Shown one piece after another: positions 1 to 6,688 of a DNA stretch of 6,717 nucleotides (position 1 is its first letter; each line of letters opens with the position of its first letter). Source of the DNA: Lachnospiraceae bacterium UBA7598 (lineage in GTDB: Bacteria; Bacillota; Clostridia; Lachnospirales; Lachnospiraceae); contig DLQV01000163.1 of the NCBI GenBank assembly GCA_002474415.1, positions 1 to 6,717 on the forward strand, in the 5' to 3' direction. The position numbers and the translations under genes were made by a program. A model generated the notes under the pieces. That model did not search any database and was not told the origin of the DNA. It saw only the letters and a program-made list of their open reading frames with translations.

Positions 1-233
1 AATGCTTTTTCCTCTACCGGCTGCTCCGCAGTAAGCATATGTTCCATCAGCTGTGCATCCTCCTGCACGCGCTTCGTCTGTTTTCTGCAACGTTGATAAC
101 GCTCCTCTTCCTCTCTTTTTTTCTTCTTCAGTTTATCATACATTTTCTGCCAGCTGCGGAATTCTCCCATATCACAATCCGATGCTGCCAGTGCATCTTT
201 TACATTTTCAATAAAATCATTTCTCCCAAACAT
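1..233 (-). CDS. N-terminal part of an uncharacterised charged, probably coiled-coil protein; runs off the left edge
   Basis: An open frame on the minus strand begins with ATG at 233-231 and continues without a stop for 77 codons to base 1, so only the N-terminal part is present. It begins MFGRNDFIENVKDALAAS. An AAGGTG ribosome binding site (plus 241-246) sits 7 nt upstream of the ATG, and a good extended -10 promoter lies further upstream, so the start is well supported. Residues about 30-65 are very hydrophilic, with a run of four lysines followed by mixed Arg/Glu, and look like a long charged helix or coiled coil. There is no signal peptide or membrane segment in the visible part. I do not recognise the family. 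It is divergent from the small gene at 331-627. That it is a gene is fairly sure; its function cannot be read from this fragment. Confidence 0.72.
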   Translation of the reverse strand, partial: MFGRNDFIENVKDALAASDCDMGEFRSWQKMYDKLKKKKREEEERYQRCRKQTKRVQEDAQLMEHMLTAEQPVEEKA

Positions 234-240
234 ATTCTTT

Positions 241-246
241 CACCTT
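241..246 (-). promoter_or_regulatory. Ribosome binding site of the left-edge gene
   Basis: On the minus strand this reads AAGGTG, 7 nt before the ATG at 233. It fixes the start of the truncated left-edge gene. Confidence 0.65.
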
Positions 247-267
247 CGTTCAAACACTCTAACTGAC

Positions 268-297
268 ATTATACCAAAATTACTGGAAATGTGTTAC
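268..297 (-). promoter_or_regulatory. Extended -10 promoter for the left-edge gene
   Basis: On the minus strand, a perfect TATAAT (plus 268-273) is preceded by TGG (274-276), giving an extended -10 TGGTATAAT. A partial -35, GTAACA (plus 292-297, 4 of 6 matches), lies 18 bp upstream. Transcription would begin near 261, leaving a short leader of about 28 nt before the ATG at 233. The -35 overlaps the -10 of the opposing promoter. This is motif matching by eye; no start site is known. Confidence 0.6.
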
Positions 298-300
298 AAT
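292..300 (+). promoter_or_regulatory. Extended -10 promoter for the small plus-strand gene
   Basis: The sequence TGTTACAAT is an extended -10 (TG, one base, then TACAAT, 5 of 6 matches to consensus). No good -35 is visible at 16-18 bp; a CTGACA at 263-268 is too far away at 26 bp. Transcription would begin near 307, downstream of the longest possible ATG at 289. That favours translation from 331, or less likely 313. Confidence 0.5.
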
Positions 301-330
301 TATTACAAAATAATGAAATCGGGAGATATC

Positions 331-627
331 ATGTTAACCTTTGACGAAGTATTAAACTTAAATTATTACAAAAAAACAAGCTATACCGGATGGATCAACG
401 GCATGCGTTTTCTGATCCGACGGGAAGCTCCTGAGGAAGGGGATGCCTTTTTCCATGCCTGGGTCTGGCCCGGCCCGCTGATTTTTTCTCTGACGGATGA
501 CGCTCTGAAAACCGATTTCACCGCTCCGTTTTCCAATGAAGGCAAACAGCAGGTCGTTGACTGGATCAATGCGCAATACGAAAAGCATCCGGAAAAATGG
601 TCACATGAAAGAAAAAACTTGTACTGA
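331..627 (+). CDS. Small uncharacterised protein, 98 residues
   Basis: I chose the ATG at 331 because GGGAG (321-325) lies 5 nt before it and the likely promoter -10 is at 295-300. In-frame ATGs at 289 and 313 exist but lack a comparable ribosome binding site, and 289 would lie upstream of the predicted transcript start. The protein begins MLTFDEVLNLNYYKKTSYTG and is soluble, with no signal peptide or membrane helix. It is rich in aromatics, notably a WVWPGP stretch at residues 44-49 and WIN at 78-80. It has the look of a small alpha/beta domain with a C-terminal helix around residues 68-85. I have an unverified impression that similar conserved hypothetical proteins occur in Lachnospiraceae. 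No function can be named. It is divergent from the left-edge gene and convergent with oppA, with which it shares a hairpin terminator. Confidence 0.75.
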   Translation: MLTFDEVLNLNYYKKTSYTGWINGMRFLIRREAPEEGDAFFHAWVWPGPLIFSLTDDALKTDFTAPFSNEGKQQVVDWINAQYEKHPEKWSHERKNLY

Positions 628-637
628 ATAAACATCG

Positions 638-666
638 AAAACTCCGGGAACATCTCCCGGAGTTTT
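638..666. terminator. Bidirectional intrinsic terminator between the small gene and oppA
   Basis: A perfect 12-bp inverted repeat has arms at 638-649 (AAAACTCCGGGA) and 655-666 (TCCCGGAGTTTT) and a 5-nt loop. The GC-rich core is flanked by A/T ends, so either strand gives a stem closed by four T residues. It begins 11 nt after the stop of the plus-strand gene (627) and lies 34 nt past the stop of oppA (700). It therefore most likely ends both convergent transcripts. The T tract beyond the stem is interrupted on both sides. Confidence 0.88.
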
Positions 667-699
667 CCTGTTTCTCATCGAATTTACACTCGGATGATT

Positions 700-2433
700 T
701 TATTTTTCTTTTGTTGCGTACATAAAGTACTTCATTCCATAAATAGTAGAGTAAATACCCTTGATATTAGATTTTAACATATAAATATCATTGTAATAGT
801 AAATTGGCATTACCGCACCGGTATCCATCAGCATATCCTCTGCCTGATGCATCAGATCCACACGCTTGGAGAAATCAGAAGTTGTACGGATCTCTTTGAT
901 CAGCTTGTTATAATCTGTCCAGTCTGGTGCAGAATCAGAAGGCTTGTCACCCTTTCCAAGCTGCATATCGTTGTTACCGGAATCGCTTGTAAAGATCTCT
1001 AACATATTGATCGGATCGTTGTAATCTGCCAGCCAACCCTCACGAGCAATCGTAAAGTTACCCGACTTACGATCTTCAATAAATACGTTCCAGTCCTCAG
1101 ACTTGATCTCCAGATTGATACCAAGTAATGCAAAATCCTGCTGCATAGATTCACCAACTGCAACATGTCCGCTGTCATCGTTGGTCAGATAGGTCATGGA
1201 AATCGCAGGATCACACTTGTATGTGCCATCTCCGTTATCAGTAAATTTATAACCGGCACTCTCAAGCATCTTCTTTGCTTTCTCTACCTGATCTGCACCT
1301 GTCTTGGTTGCATCATAGTAGCTGGTATCGTCTGTCTTGAAAACTCCGCCGTTACCATCTGACATGCCTGCAGGTACAAAAGAATCTGCTACAACCTGTC
1401 CGGTCTGTCCTACATTCTCTACGATAAATTCACGGTCGATCAGCAGATTCATTGCTTTACGCATAGATTCCGCCTGCTCTACTGTCTTTCCATCGAAAAT
1501 CGGATCATTTACGTTAAAACCAACATAATAAGTTCCAAGGTTTGGAATGATATGGAAATCAGAGTTCTTTCCATTTAAAGAAGAAATCTCATCGTTTGGA
1601 ACGGTATCCACAAAATCAAGATCTCCACTGTTGTATGCCGCATAAGTTGCGGTATCATCTGCACTGAGCATGAAATGCAGTTCATCCATGGTTACATTGT
1701 CTGCATCATAATAATTCGGGTTCTTTACATAAACCATGCTCTCGTTGTGCTTCCATGATTTTAATGTATAAGCACCATTGGATACAAAACCGGCCTCCTG
1801 GCACCACTTACCCGGATTTTTTCCATCCGGATCAGCCTTCTCTACATCCTTCTGATAAACCGGGAAGAAGGTAGGGAATGCCATCAGGTCATTGAAATAT
1901 GGGCATGGATTTGTCAGTGTAATTTTTAATGTATAATCATCCGTTGCTTCTACTGCAAGTGATCCATCATCATTTCTTGCAATAATATCAAACAGATATG
2001 CATAATCGGCTGCTGTCTTTGGATCAATGACACGGTTCCAGCTGTATACGAAATCTTTTGCTGTAACTTCCTCTCCATTACTCCATTTGGATTTGATCAT
2101 CTTTACCGTATAAACAGTTCCGTCGTCTGATACCTCTGGCATATCTTTTGCCAGCTGTGGAATCAGTTTTCCATCCTTGTCATAGGTGTAAAGACCTGCA
2201 AATGAGTTCACTGCAAGACATCCACCGTCTACGGAAGAGTTCAGTGCCGGATCAATGGTCTGTGGCTCAGAAGCAAGGTTAATGCTTAACTGTTTGTCCG
2301 GTGTCTTACTTACGCTGGAAGCCATTGCTTCGGTTCCATCCGTCTTTGCAGAGTTTCCTTTTGATGAACCACATGCAACTACGCTAAGAGCCATTGCAGC
2401 AACCAGCATGATTGATACAAGTTTCTTCTTCAT
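700..2433 (-). CDS. oppA: Oligopeptide-binding lipoprotein OppA (ABC importer, family 5 solute-binding protein)
   Basis: This 577-residue lipoprotein binds peptides outside the membrane and hands them to OppBC. The N-terminus has a lysine-rich start, a hydrophobic stretch and a lipobox VVAC with the lipidated cysteine at residue 21, followed by a Ser/Lys/Thr-rich linker to about residue 48. The rest is a full-length family 5 binding domain, with recognisable blocks at WSNGEEVTAKDFVYSW (117-132) and GWLADYNDP (466-474). The latter matches the GWCADYNEP segment of E. coli OppA, whose aspartate (Asp419, mature numbering) holds the peptide amino terminus; here that is Asp470. This favours peptides with a free N-terminus. 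The start is fixed by AGGAGG (plus 2441-2446), 7 nt before the ATG. It is the last gene of the operon and ends 34 nt before a strong terminator. Peptide length and sequence preference cannot be read. Confidence 0.93.
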   Translation of the reverse strand: MKKKLVSIMLVAAMALSVVACGSSKGNSAKTDGTEAMASSVSKTPDKQLSINLASEPQTIDPALNSSVDGGCLAVNSFAGLYTYDKDGKLIPQLAKDMPEVSDDGTVYTVKMIKSKWSNGEEVTAKDFVYSWNRVIDPKTAADYAYLFDIIARNDDGSLAVEATDDYTLKITLTNPCPYFNDLMAFPTFFPVYQKDVEKADPDGKNPGKWCQEAGFVSNGAYTLKSWKHNESMVYVKNPNYYDADNVTMDELHFMLSADDTATYAAYNSGDLDFVDTVPNDEISSLNGKNSDFHIIPNLGTYYVGFNVNDPIFDGKTVEQAESMRKAMNLLIDREFIVENVGQTGQVVADSFVPAGMSDGNGGVFKTDDTSYYDATKTGADQVEKAKKMLESAGYKFTDNGDGTYKCDPAISMTYLTNDDSGHVAVGESMQQDFALLGINLEIKSEDWNVFIEDRKSGNFTIAREGWLADYNDPINMLEIFTSDSGNNDMQLGKGDKPSDSAPDWTDYNKLIKEIRTTSDFSKRVDLMHQAEDMLMDTGAVMPIYYYNDIYMLKSNIKGIYSTIYGMKYFMYATKEK

Positions 2434-2440
2434 AATTGTT

Positions 2441-2446
2441 CCTCCT
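2441..2446 (-). promoter_or_regulatory. Strong ribosome binding site of oppA
   Basis: A perfect AGGAGG on the minus strand lies 7 nt before the oppA ATG. This is ideal spacing and fits the need for more binding protein than transporter. Confidence 0.85.
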
Positions 2447-2461
2447 GAAAATTATTTATAT

Positions 2462-2485
2462 GTTTCACCCGCTATGGGGAAAAAC
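2462..2485 (-). other. Possible weak RNA hairpin in the oppF-oppA gap
   Basis: In the minus-strand transcript, bases from 2485 to 2477 can pair with 2470 to 2462 around a 6-nt loop. This gives four outer pairs, one G·U, one T-T mismatch and three GC pairs. It lies 1 nt after the oppF stop and is followed by A/T-rich sequence leading to the oppA ribosome binding site. It could protect an oppA-only mRNA end or partly pause transcription, but it is short and imperfect. Confidence 0.25.
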
Positions 2486-2486
2486 C

Positions 2487-3539
2487 TTATTTGTTCCAGC
2501 ATGCAACCATATGACCATTCCCCCGATCGGTCAGCTGTGGCATCTCCTGACCACATTTTTCTGTTGCATACTTACATCTTGTGCGGAACGGACATCCGGT
2601 TGGCATTTTCAATGGACTCGGAACATCTCCTTCTAACACAATTCTCTTGCTTTTTCTTGCTGTCTCCGGGTCCGGAATCGGAACTGCTGACAGCAGACTC
2701 AATGTATATGGATGAATCGGGTTTGCATTTAATTCATCGGCATCTGCAATCTCCATCATCTTTCCCAGATACATAACTGCAATCCGGTCTGAAATATGAT
2801 GCACAACCAGCAGATCATGTGCGATAAACAGATATGCAACGCCAAGTTTTTCCTGTAATTCTTCAAACATATTGACAACCTGCGCCTGAATGGAAACATC
2901 CAGTGCAGATACCGCCTCATCACAGACGATAAATTTCGGATTTACCGCAAGTGCACGGGCAATTCCGATACGCTGACGCTGTCCGCCGGAAAACTCATGC
3001 GCATAACGCATGGCATGCTCCGCATTCAGTCCGACCAGTTCCATCAGATCAAGAATCTTTTCCCGACGCTCTTTTTTATTTCTGTACAACTTGTGTACAT
3101 CCAGAGGTTCTCCGATAATATCTTCCACCGTCATACGTGGATTTAATGACGAATACGGGTCCTGAAATACCATCTGCATTTCCTTGCGGTATGGCATCAT
3201 ATTGACATCCACTTTTTTGCCCATGACCGGCTTTCCGTTCGCATCGACGATCACTTTTCCGTTTTCGTCATACTGCTCACCACTGTCAAAGAGAACTTTT
3301 CCATCAAATGTGATCTTACCTGCCGTCGGCTGATACAGGCGAAGCAGTGTACGACCTACCGTTGTCTTTCCGCAGCCGGACTCGCCAACCAGACCAAGTG
3401 TTTCCCCCGGACGGATGGCAAAGGAAATATCGTCCACCGCTTTCAGCGGAATGGTACTAAAGCCCTGATGCACCGGAAAATACTGCTTTAAATGTTCTAC
3501 TTTCAGCAGGTAATCATTGTTTTTATTCTCACTGCTCAT
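2487..3539 (-). CDS. oppF: Oligopeptide importer ATPase OppF
   Basis: This is one of the two ATPases that drive the importer from the cytoplasmic side. I start it at the ATG at 3539, giving 350 residues, because AGGAGG (plus 3549-3554) lies 9 nt upstream. An in-frame TTG at 3563 would add 8 residues but places that site inside the gene. Motifs in order are Walker A GESGCGKT (52-59), Q-loop Gln126 in [11 protein letters not shown], signature FSGGQ (183-187), Walker B FIVCDE (203-208), D-loop SALD (211-214) and switch His241. The C-terminal oligopeptide/dipeptide extension carries cysteines 316, 322, 329 and 347, the type that holds an iron-sulfur cluster in some DppD/OppD relatives. The [15 protein letters not shown] signature is the OppF rather than OppD type. 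An insertion at about residues 86-112 is rich in Gly, Asn, Asp and Lys. The gene overlaps oppD by 11 nt, which suggests coupled translation. Confidence 0.93.
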   Translation of the reverse strand: MSSENKNNDYLLKVEHLKQYFPVHQGFSTIPLKAVDDISFAIRPGETLGLVGESGCGKTTVGRTLLRLYQPTAGKITFDGKVLFDSGEQYDENGKVIVDANGKPVMGKKVDVNMMPYRKEMQMVFQDPYSSLNPRMTVEDIIGEPLDVHKLYRNKKERREKILDLMELVGLNAEHAMRYAHEFSGGQRQRIGIARALAVNPKFIVCDEAVSALDVSIQAQVVNMFEELQEKLGVAYLFIAHDLLVVHHISDRIAVMYLGKMMEIADADELNANPIHPYTLSLLSAVPIPDPETARKSKRIVLEGDVPSPLKMPTGCPFRTRCKYATEKCGQEMPQLTDRGNGHMVACWNK

Positions 3540-4545
3540 TGCTGCTGCCCTCCTGTGCTTCAAAGATTTCTTTTACATTCATCCAGCAGCTTGCCAGATG
3601 GGAATCACTGATTCGAAGTTCTTCCGGTTTGTGTTTCAGACATATTTTCATTGCAGACTCACAGCGCGGACAGAACGCACATCCTTCCGGCATCTGCAAC
3701 AGATTGATTGGAGTTCCTCCGATCGGAATCAACTTCTCATTCATATTGGATGCCTTCGGAATTGAACGGAGCAATCCTTTCGTGTACTCATGTGCCGGAC
3801 GATAGAAAATATCATCCGCGGTTCCACGCTCGCAGACACGTCCACCATACATAACCAGAATTTCATCACACATACTTGCAATAACTCCAAGATCATGGGT
3901 AACCATAATGATTGCCATTCCAAGTTTTTTCTGCAGATCCTGCATCAGTTCCAGAATCTGCGCCTGAATCGTCACATCCAAAGCAGTCGTTGGCTCATCC
4001 GCAATCAAAATATCCGGTTCACATGCCAGTGCCATAGCGATCATCACACGCTGACGCATACCACCGGATAACTCATACGGATACTGTTTCAAACGGCTCT
4101 CCGGCTCATTGACACCAACCAGTGTCAGCATCTCAACTGCACGCTCACGTGCCTGTTTTTTATCCTTATCTGTATGAAGCAAAATCGCTTCCATCAGCTG
4201 ATTTCCAATCGTAAATACCGGATTTAAACTTGTCATCGGATCCTGGAAAATGATGGAGCATTTTTCTCCACGGAACTGCTGCATCTGCTTTTCATTCCAT
4301 TTGGATATATCGGTTCCCTTATATAAAACTTCTCCTCCGGTAATTTTTCCTGTCTCTGCTAAAATCTGCATGATTGAATATGCCGTTACCGATTTACCAG
4401 AACCGGACTCTCCTACGATTCCCAGAGTTTTACCAGGTTCCAGGTTAAAGGAGACACCGTTTACGGCACGGACTTCCCCAGCATCGGTAGCAAAGCTGGT
4501 ATGAAGATCTTTTACCTGTAATATATATTTATTTTCTTCACTCAT
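3529..4545 (-). CDS. oppD: Oligopeptide importer ATPase OppD
   Basis: This 338-residue cytoplasmic ATPase pairs with OppF. Motifs in order are Walker A GESGSGKS (45-52), Q-loop Gln101 in IIFQDPMTSLNP, signature LSGGM (159-163) followed by RQRVMIAMAL, Walker B ILIADE (179-184), D-loop TALD (187-190) and switch His217. All catalytic residues are present. The LSGGMRQRVMIAMAL signature marks the OppD/DppD branch. The C-terminal extension has cysteines at 289, 292, 295, 302 and 320, matching the cysteine motif that binds a [4Fe-4S] cluster in structurally studied DppD-type proteins; cluster binding here is inferred. AAGGAG (plus 4554-4559) overlaps the oppC stop codon and lies 8 nt before the ATG, so oppC and oppD are tightly linked. 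Its 3' end overlaps the start of oppF. Confidence 0.94.
   Translation of the reverse strand: MSEENKYILQVKDLHTSFATDAGEVRAVNGVSFNLEPGKTLGIVGESGSGKSVTAYSIMQILAETGKITGGEVLYKGTDISKWNEKQMQQFRGEKCSIIFQDPMTSLNPVFTIGNQLMEAILLHTDKDKKQARERAVEMLTLVGVNEPESRLKQYPYELSGGMRQRVMIAMALACEPDILIADEPTTALDVTIQAQILELMQDLQKKLGMAIIMVTHDLGVIASMCDEILVMYGGRVCERGTADDIFYRPAHEYTKGLLRSIPKASNMNEKLIPIGGTPINLLQMPEGCAFCPRCESAMKICLKHKPEELRISDSHLASCWMNVKEIFEAQEGSSNEQ
3549..3554 (-). promoter_or_regulatory. Ribosome binding site that decides the oppF start
   Basis: AGGAGG on the minus strand, inside the 3' end of oppD and 9 nt before the ATG at 3539. It supports that ATG over the upstream in-frame TTG at 3563, which has no visible site of its own. 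Confidence 0.75.
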
Positions 4546-4557
4546 TTGCTTATCTCC

Positions 4558-5646
4558 TTAATTCAGTTTTGAATCAAATGCATCTCTTAATCCATCGCCC
4601 AGAAGGTTTAATGCCAGCACGATCAGACAGATCAGTACAGCCGGAATTACCAGACGGTATGGATAGGATTGCATTGCCGAACGTGCATCGTTTGCCAGAC
4701 TTCCCAGAGAAGTCAGCGGAGCACTTACACCCAATCCGAGGAAACTTAAGTAGCTCTCCGTAAAGATTGCACTTGGCACCTGCAGCGCGGTTGTAATAAT
4801 AATAACAGATAAACAGTTTGGCAGAATATGACGTGTCAAAATGCGGCTGTTTTTGGTACCGATACAACGGGCCGCCAGTACATATTCGTTATTTTTAATT
4901 GTCAGGATCTGGCCACGGATCAAGCGCGCCATACTTACCCAGTAAAGTAATCCAAACACAATAAACATGGAGATCATATTGGTTCCGAGTTTTTCAAGCA
5001 CAGTTCCCTCAATCAGTGGTTTTAACCGTTCCTGGAATACAACCGAAAGCAGAATGATGATGAGCATATCCGGCAAAGAATAAATAATATCCACAATACG
5101 CATCATGATCAGGTCCACTTTTCCACCAAAATATCCCGCGATCGAACCGTAAATGAGTCCGATAATAAGTACCATGATCGCAGCGATCACACCAACAGAA
5201 AGACTGACTCTTGTACCGTAAATAACACGGATAAAGTAATCACGGCTTAAGTTATCGGTTCCGAAAATGTGTGGAAACAGCTTCTCACCGGTACGATCCA
5301 TATACTGCTGCTCCAGCTTTGAATACTCAAACGGTGCCATATTTGCAGCGGTCTTATCACGCTTACCGTCTACTGTAATGATGTCCGAATAGCTGTATGG
5401 TACAAAAAACGGTGCAATGATGATCAGTGCCAGAATCAGAACCAGGATCACAATACTGCCCATTGCCAGCGGATTCTTTTTCAGACGTTTCATACCATCT
5501 TTAAAAAATGTCGTTGACTCGCCCATGACATCCTGCTGCTTCTTTTCTTCATCGGTTGCCTTAACAAAATCGTTTTTATTAAACTTGCTTAAATCAATCT
5601 GTGCGGACAATATCTGCCGCTTTTTTAATTCTTCATTTCCCTGCAT
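4558..5646 (-). CDS. oppC: Oligopeptide importer permease OppC
   Basis: This is the second membrane subunit of the peptide channel. I start it at the ATG at 5646 (362 residues) because GGAGG (plus 5658-5662) lies 11 nt upstream. An in-frame TTG at 5667, directly abutting oppB, has no ribosome binding site. A long charged cytoplasmic N-terminus of about 60 residues leads to a first membrane helix (about 62-84). An outside loop of about 45 residues ends in the OppC-typical GTDNLSRDYF (129-138). About five more helices follow (roughly 148-170, 184-204, 224-242, 279-297 and 332-351). The EAA loop that docks onto the ATPases is at 254-276, around EYVLAARCIG and ending HILPN. The late block SYLSFLGLGV is also typical of OppC/DppC. 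The protein is full length for the family, with a long N-terminus. Confidence 0.93.
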   Translation of the reverse strand: MQGNEELKKRQILSAQIDLSKFNKNDFVKATDEEKKQQDVMGESTTFFKDGMKRLKKNPLAMGSIVILVLILALIIIAPFFVPYSYSDIITVDGKRDKTAANMAPFEYSKLEQQYMDRTGEKLFPHIFGTDNLSRDYFIRVIYGTRVSLSVGVIAAIMVLIIGLIYGSIAGYFGGKVDLIMMRIVDIIYSLPDMLIIILLSVVFQERLKPLIEGTVLEKLGTNMISMFIVFGLLYWVSMARLIRGQILTIKNNEYVLAARCIGTKNSRILTRHILPNCLSVIIITTALQVPSAIFTESYLSFLGLGVSAPLTSLGSLANDARSAMQSYPYRLVIPAVLICLIVLALNLLGDGLRDAFDSKLN

Positions 5647-5657
5647 TTTTCGTTTTT

Positions 5658-5662
5658 CCTCC
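5658..5662 (-). promoter_or_regulatory. Ribosome binding site that decides the oppC start
   Basis: GGAGG on the minus strand, 11 nt before the ATG at 5646. The spacing is slightly long, but this is the only purine-rich site here, and it lies downstream of the alternative TTG at 5667, so the ATG is preferred. Confidence 0.65.
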
Positions 5663-5667
5663 GGCAA

Positions 5668-6579
5668 TTATTCAAATGTGATTCTTGGATCAATCAGTTT
5701 GTATGCAATATCTGTAAGCAGATTTGCAATTACCATCAGAACCGCAAGGAAAATTGTGATTGCCATGATCATAGTATAATCACGGTTTACAATGCTTGTT
5801 ACAAATTCGGTTCCGAGACCACCAATTGTGAAAATATTTTCAACAACCATAGAACCGGTCAGAATATATGCGACCATTGGTCCAACATATGTCACAACCG
5901 GAATCAGGGCATTTTTTAATGCGTGCTTAAAGATAACTTTTAACCGGTGCACACCCTTTGCCCTGGCTGTACGGATGTAATCCTGATTCAACGCATCCAA
6001 CATACTTGTCTTTGTCAGACGCGTGATATATGCCATCGGATACGCTGCTAATGCAATGATCGGAAGCAAATAGTTCGGGTTGCTCGAAGACCATACCGGA
6101 ACCCATCCGAGTTTCAAACAAAATACAAGTAAAAGCAATGTTGCCAGCACAAACGATGGCATCGCTGTGCCGAGTGTCGTAAAAAATACAATCAGACGAT
6201 CCGGCAATTTATTTCTTGTGAGTGCAGCGATACTGCCCAGGATTACACCAATGATAATTGCTACAATTGCTGCAACTCCTCCTAATTTTGCGGACACCGC
6301 GAACTTTCTGGAAATCTCTGTTCCAATATTTCTACCACTGTGAAGCGAAACTCCCCAGTCGCCATGCAGCAGATTATTCATATACAATACATACTGTTCC
6401 GGAATCGGTTTGTCCAGATTATACCGTTCCTCCAGGACCTGCTGGGCTTCCTTGCTGGTCGCTTTCTCCTTGTTAAACGGACCACCAGGAATCAGATTCA
6501 TTACGAAAAACGTAATGGCACTTACAATGAGTATTGATAATATCGCTAACAATACACGTTTTACTAGATATTTACTCAT
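5668..6579 (-). CDS. oppB: Oligopeptide importer permease OppB
   Basis: This 303-residue membrane subunit is the first gene of the operon. Helix 1 (about residues 8-30) runs straight into the FVMNLIPGGPF block typical of OppB/DppB. The outside region carries YNLDKPIPEQY and the GDWGVSL motif (73-79), both family hallmarks. Further helices lie at about 98-120, 130-154, 170-187, 224-246 and 268-292. The EAA coupling loop is at about 200-227 (DYIRTARAKG through NALIP), and the protein ends with the usual DPRI segment. AGGAGA (plus 6587-6592) lies 7 nt before the ATG, so the start is secure. The oppC ATG follows after 21 nt. Nothing appears truncated or damaged. Confidence 0.94.
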   Translation of the reverse strand: MSKYLVKRVLLAILSILIVSAITFFVMNLIPGGPFNKEKATSKEAQQVLEERYNLDKPIPEQYVLYMNNLLHGDWGVSLHSGRNIGTEISRKFAVSAKLGGVAAIVAIIIGVILGSIAALTRNKLPDRLIVFFTTLGTAMPSFVLATLLLLVFCLKLGWVPVWSSSNPNYLLPIIALAAYPMAYITRLTKTSMLDALNQDYIRTARAKGVHRLKVIFKHALKNALIPVVTYVGPMVAYILTGSMVVENIFTIGGLGTEFVTSIVNRDYTMIMAITIFLAVLMVIANLLTDIAYKLIDPRITFE

Positions 6580-6586
6580 GTTCTTC

Positions 6587-6592
6587 TCTCCT
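6587..6592 (-). promoter_or_regulatory. Ribosome binding site of oppB
   Basis: AGGAGA on the minus strand, 7 nt before the oppB ATG at 6579. Confidence 0.8.
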
Positions 6593-6646
6593 ACCTCTTA
6601 TTAAGTATTTTGTAATTTCACTGTATCATCTCATTGCCTCATTAGC

Positions 6647-6655
6647 ATTGTAGCA
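6647..6655 (-). promoter_or_regulatory. Probable opp operon promoter (extended -10)
   Basis: On the minus strand this reads TGCTACAAT, an extended -10 with TACAAT matching consensus at 5 of 6 positions. At the -35 distance lies only a run of T residues (plus 6670-6678), a poor match to TTGACA, so the promoter may depend on the extended -10 or on an activator. The predicted start near 6640 leaves a leader of about 60 nt. I see no leader peptide of useful length in it. An ordinary opp promoter is expected here, but the exact site is a guess from motifs. Confidence 0.5.
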
Positions 6656-6688
6656 CGTTAAAGTGTTCCAAAAAAAAAGCACGTAAAC
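6652..6688. repeat. Pair of near-identical direct repeats in the opp promoter region
   Basis: On the plus strand AGCACGTTAAA (6652-6662) and AGCACGTAAA (6678-6687) are the same word apart from one extra T, with starts 26 bp apart. The first overlaps the extended -10 of the opp promoter. The second forms one arm and the loop of the hairpin at 6679-6692. They could be paired operator sites, or chance similarity. Confidence 0.4.

Larger units (their letters stand above)
700..6579 (-). other. oppBCDFA oligopeptide importer operon
   Basis: Five co-directional genes encode every part of a Gram-positive oligopeptide ABC importer: two permeases, two ATPases and one lipoprotein. Junctions are 21 nt, 12 nt, an 11-nt overlap and 53 nt, and each gene has its own purine-rich ribosome binding site. 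A promoter lies before oppB and an intrinsic terminator after oppA. Single-transcript expression is inferred from this spacing. The imported peptides are unknown; nutrient peptides, signalling peptides and cell-wall peptides are all known substrates of this family. Confidence 0.88.

Noticed and set aside
39..266. Plus-strand open frame of 75 codons
   Set aside because: It is antisense to the left-edge minus-strand gene, lacks a ribosome binding site, and its hydrophobic content comes from the reverse complement of Lys/Glu codons.
2439..2453. Partial match to a CodY box (AATTTTC-AG then a mismatched half) upstream of oppA
   Set aside because: Only about 10 of 15 positions match the CodY consensus as I know it, and the mismatches are in the half that is simply the AGGAGG ribosome binding site. 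It is not enough to call a site.
2255..2776. Plus-strand open frame of 173 codons across the oppA start and oppF end
   Set aside because: It runs antisense to two clear genes, has no ribosome binding site, and its composition is that of a shadow frame.
5417..5779. Plus-strand open frame of 120 codons over the oppB-oppC junction
   Set aside because: It is antisense to the well-supported permease genes with no translation signals. Its sequence is explained by reverse-complemented membrane helices.
700..6579. A novel or unusual system hidden in the five-gene block
   Set aside because: All five proteins are full length with intact family motifs in a common gene order. It is a standard oligopeptide importer.
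6580..6646. Possible leader peptide or riboswitch upstream of oppB
   Set aside because: ATG codons in the leader are followed by a stop within a few codons, and the roughly 60-nt leader is too short and unstructured by eye to match a known riboswitch.
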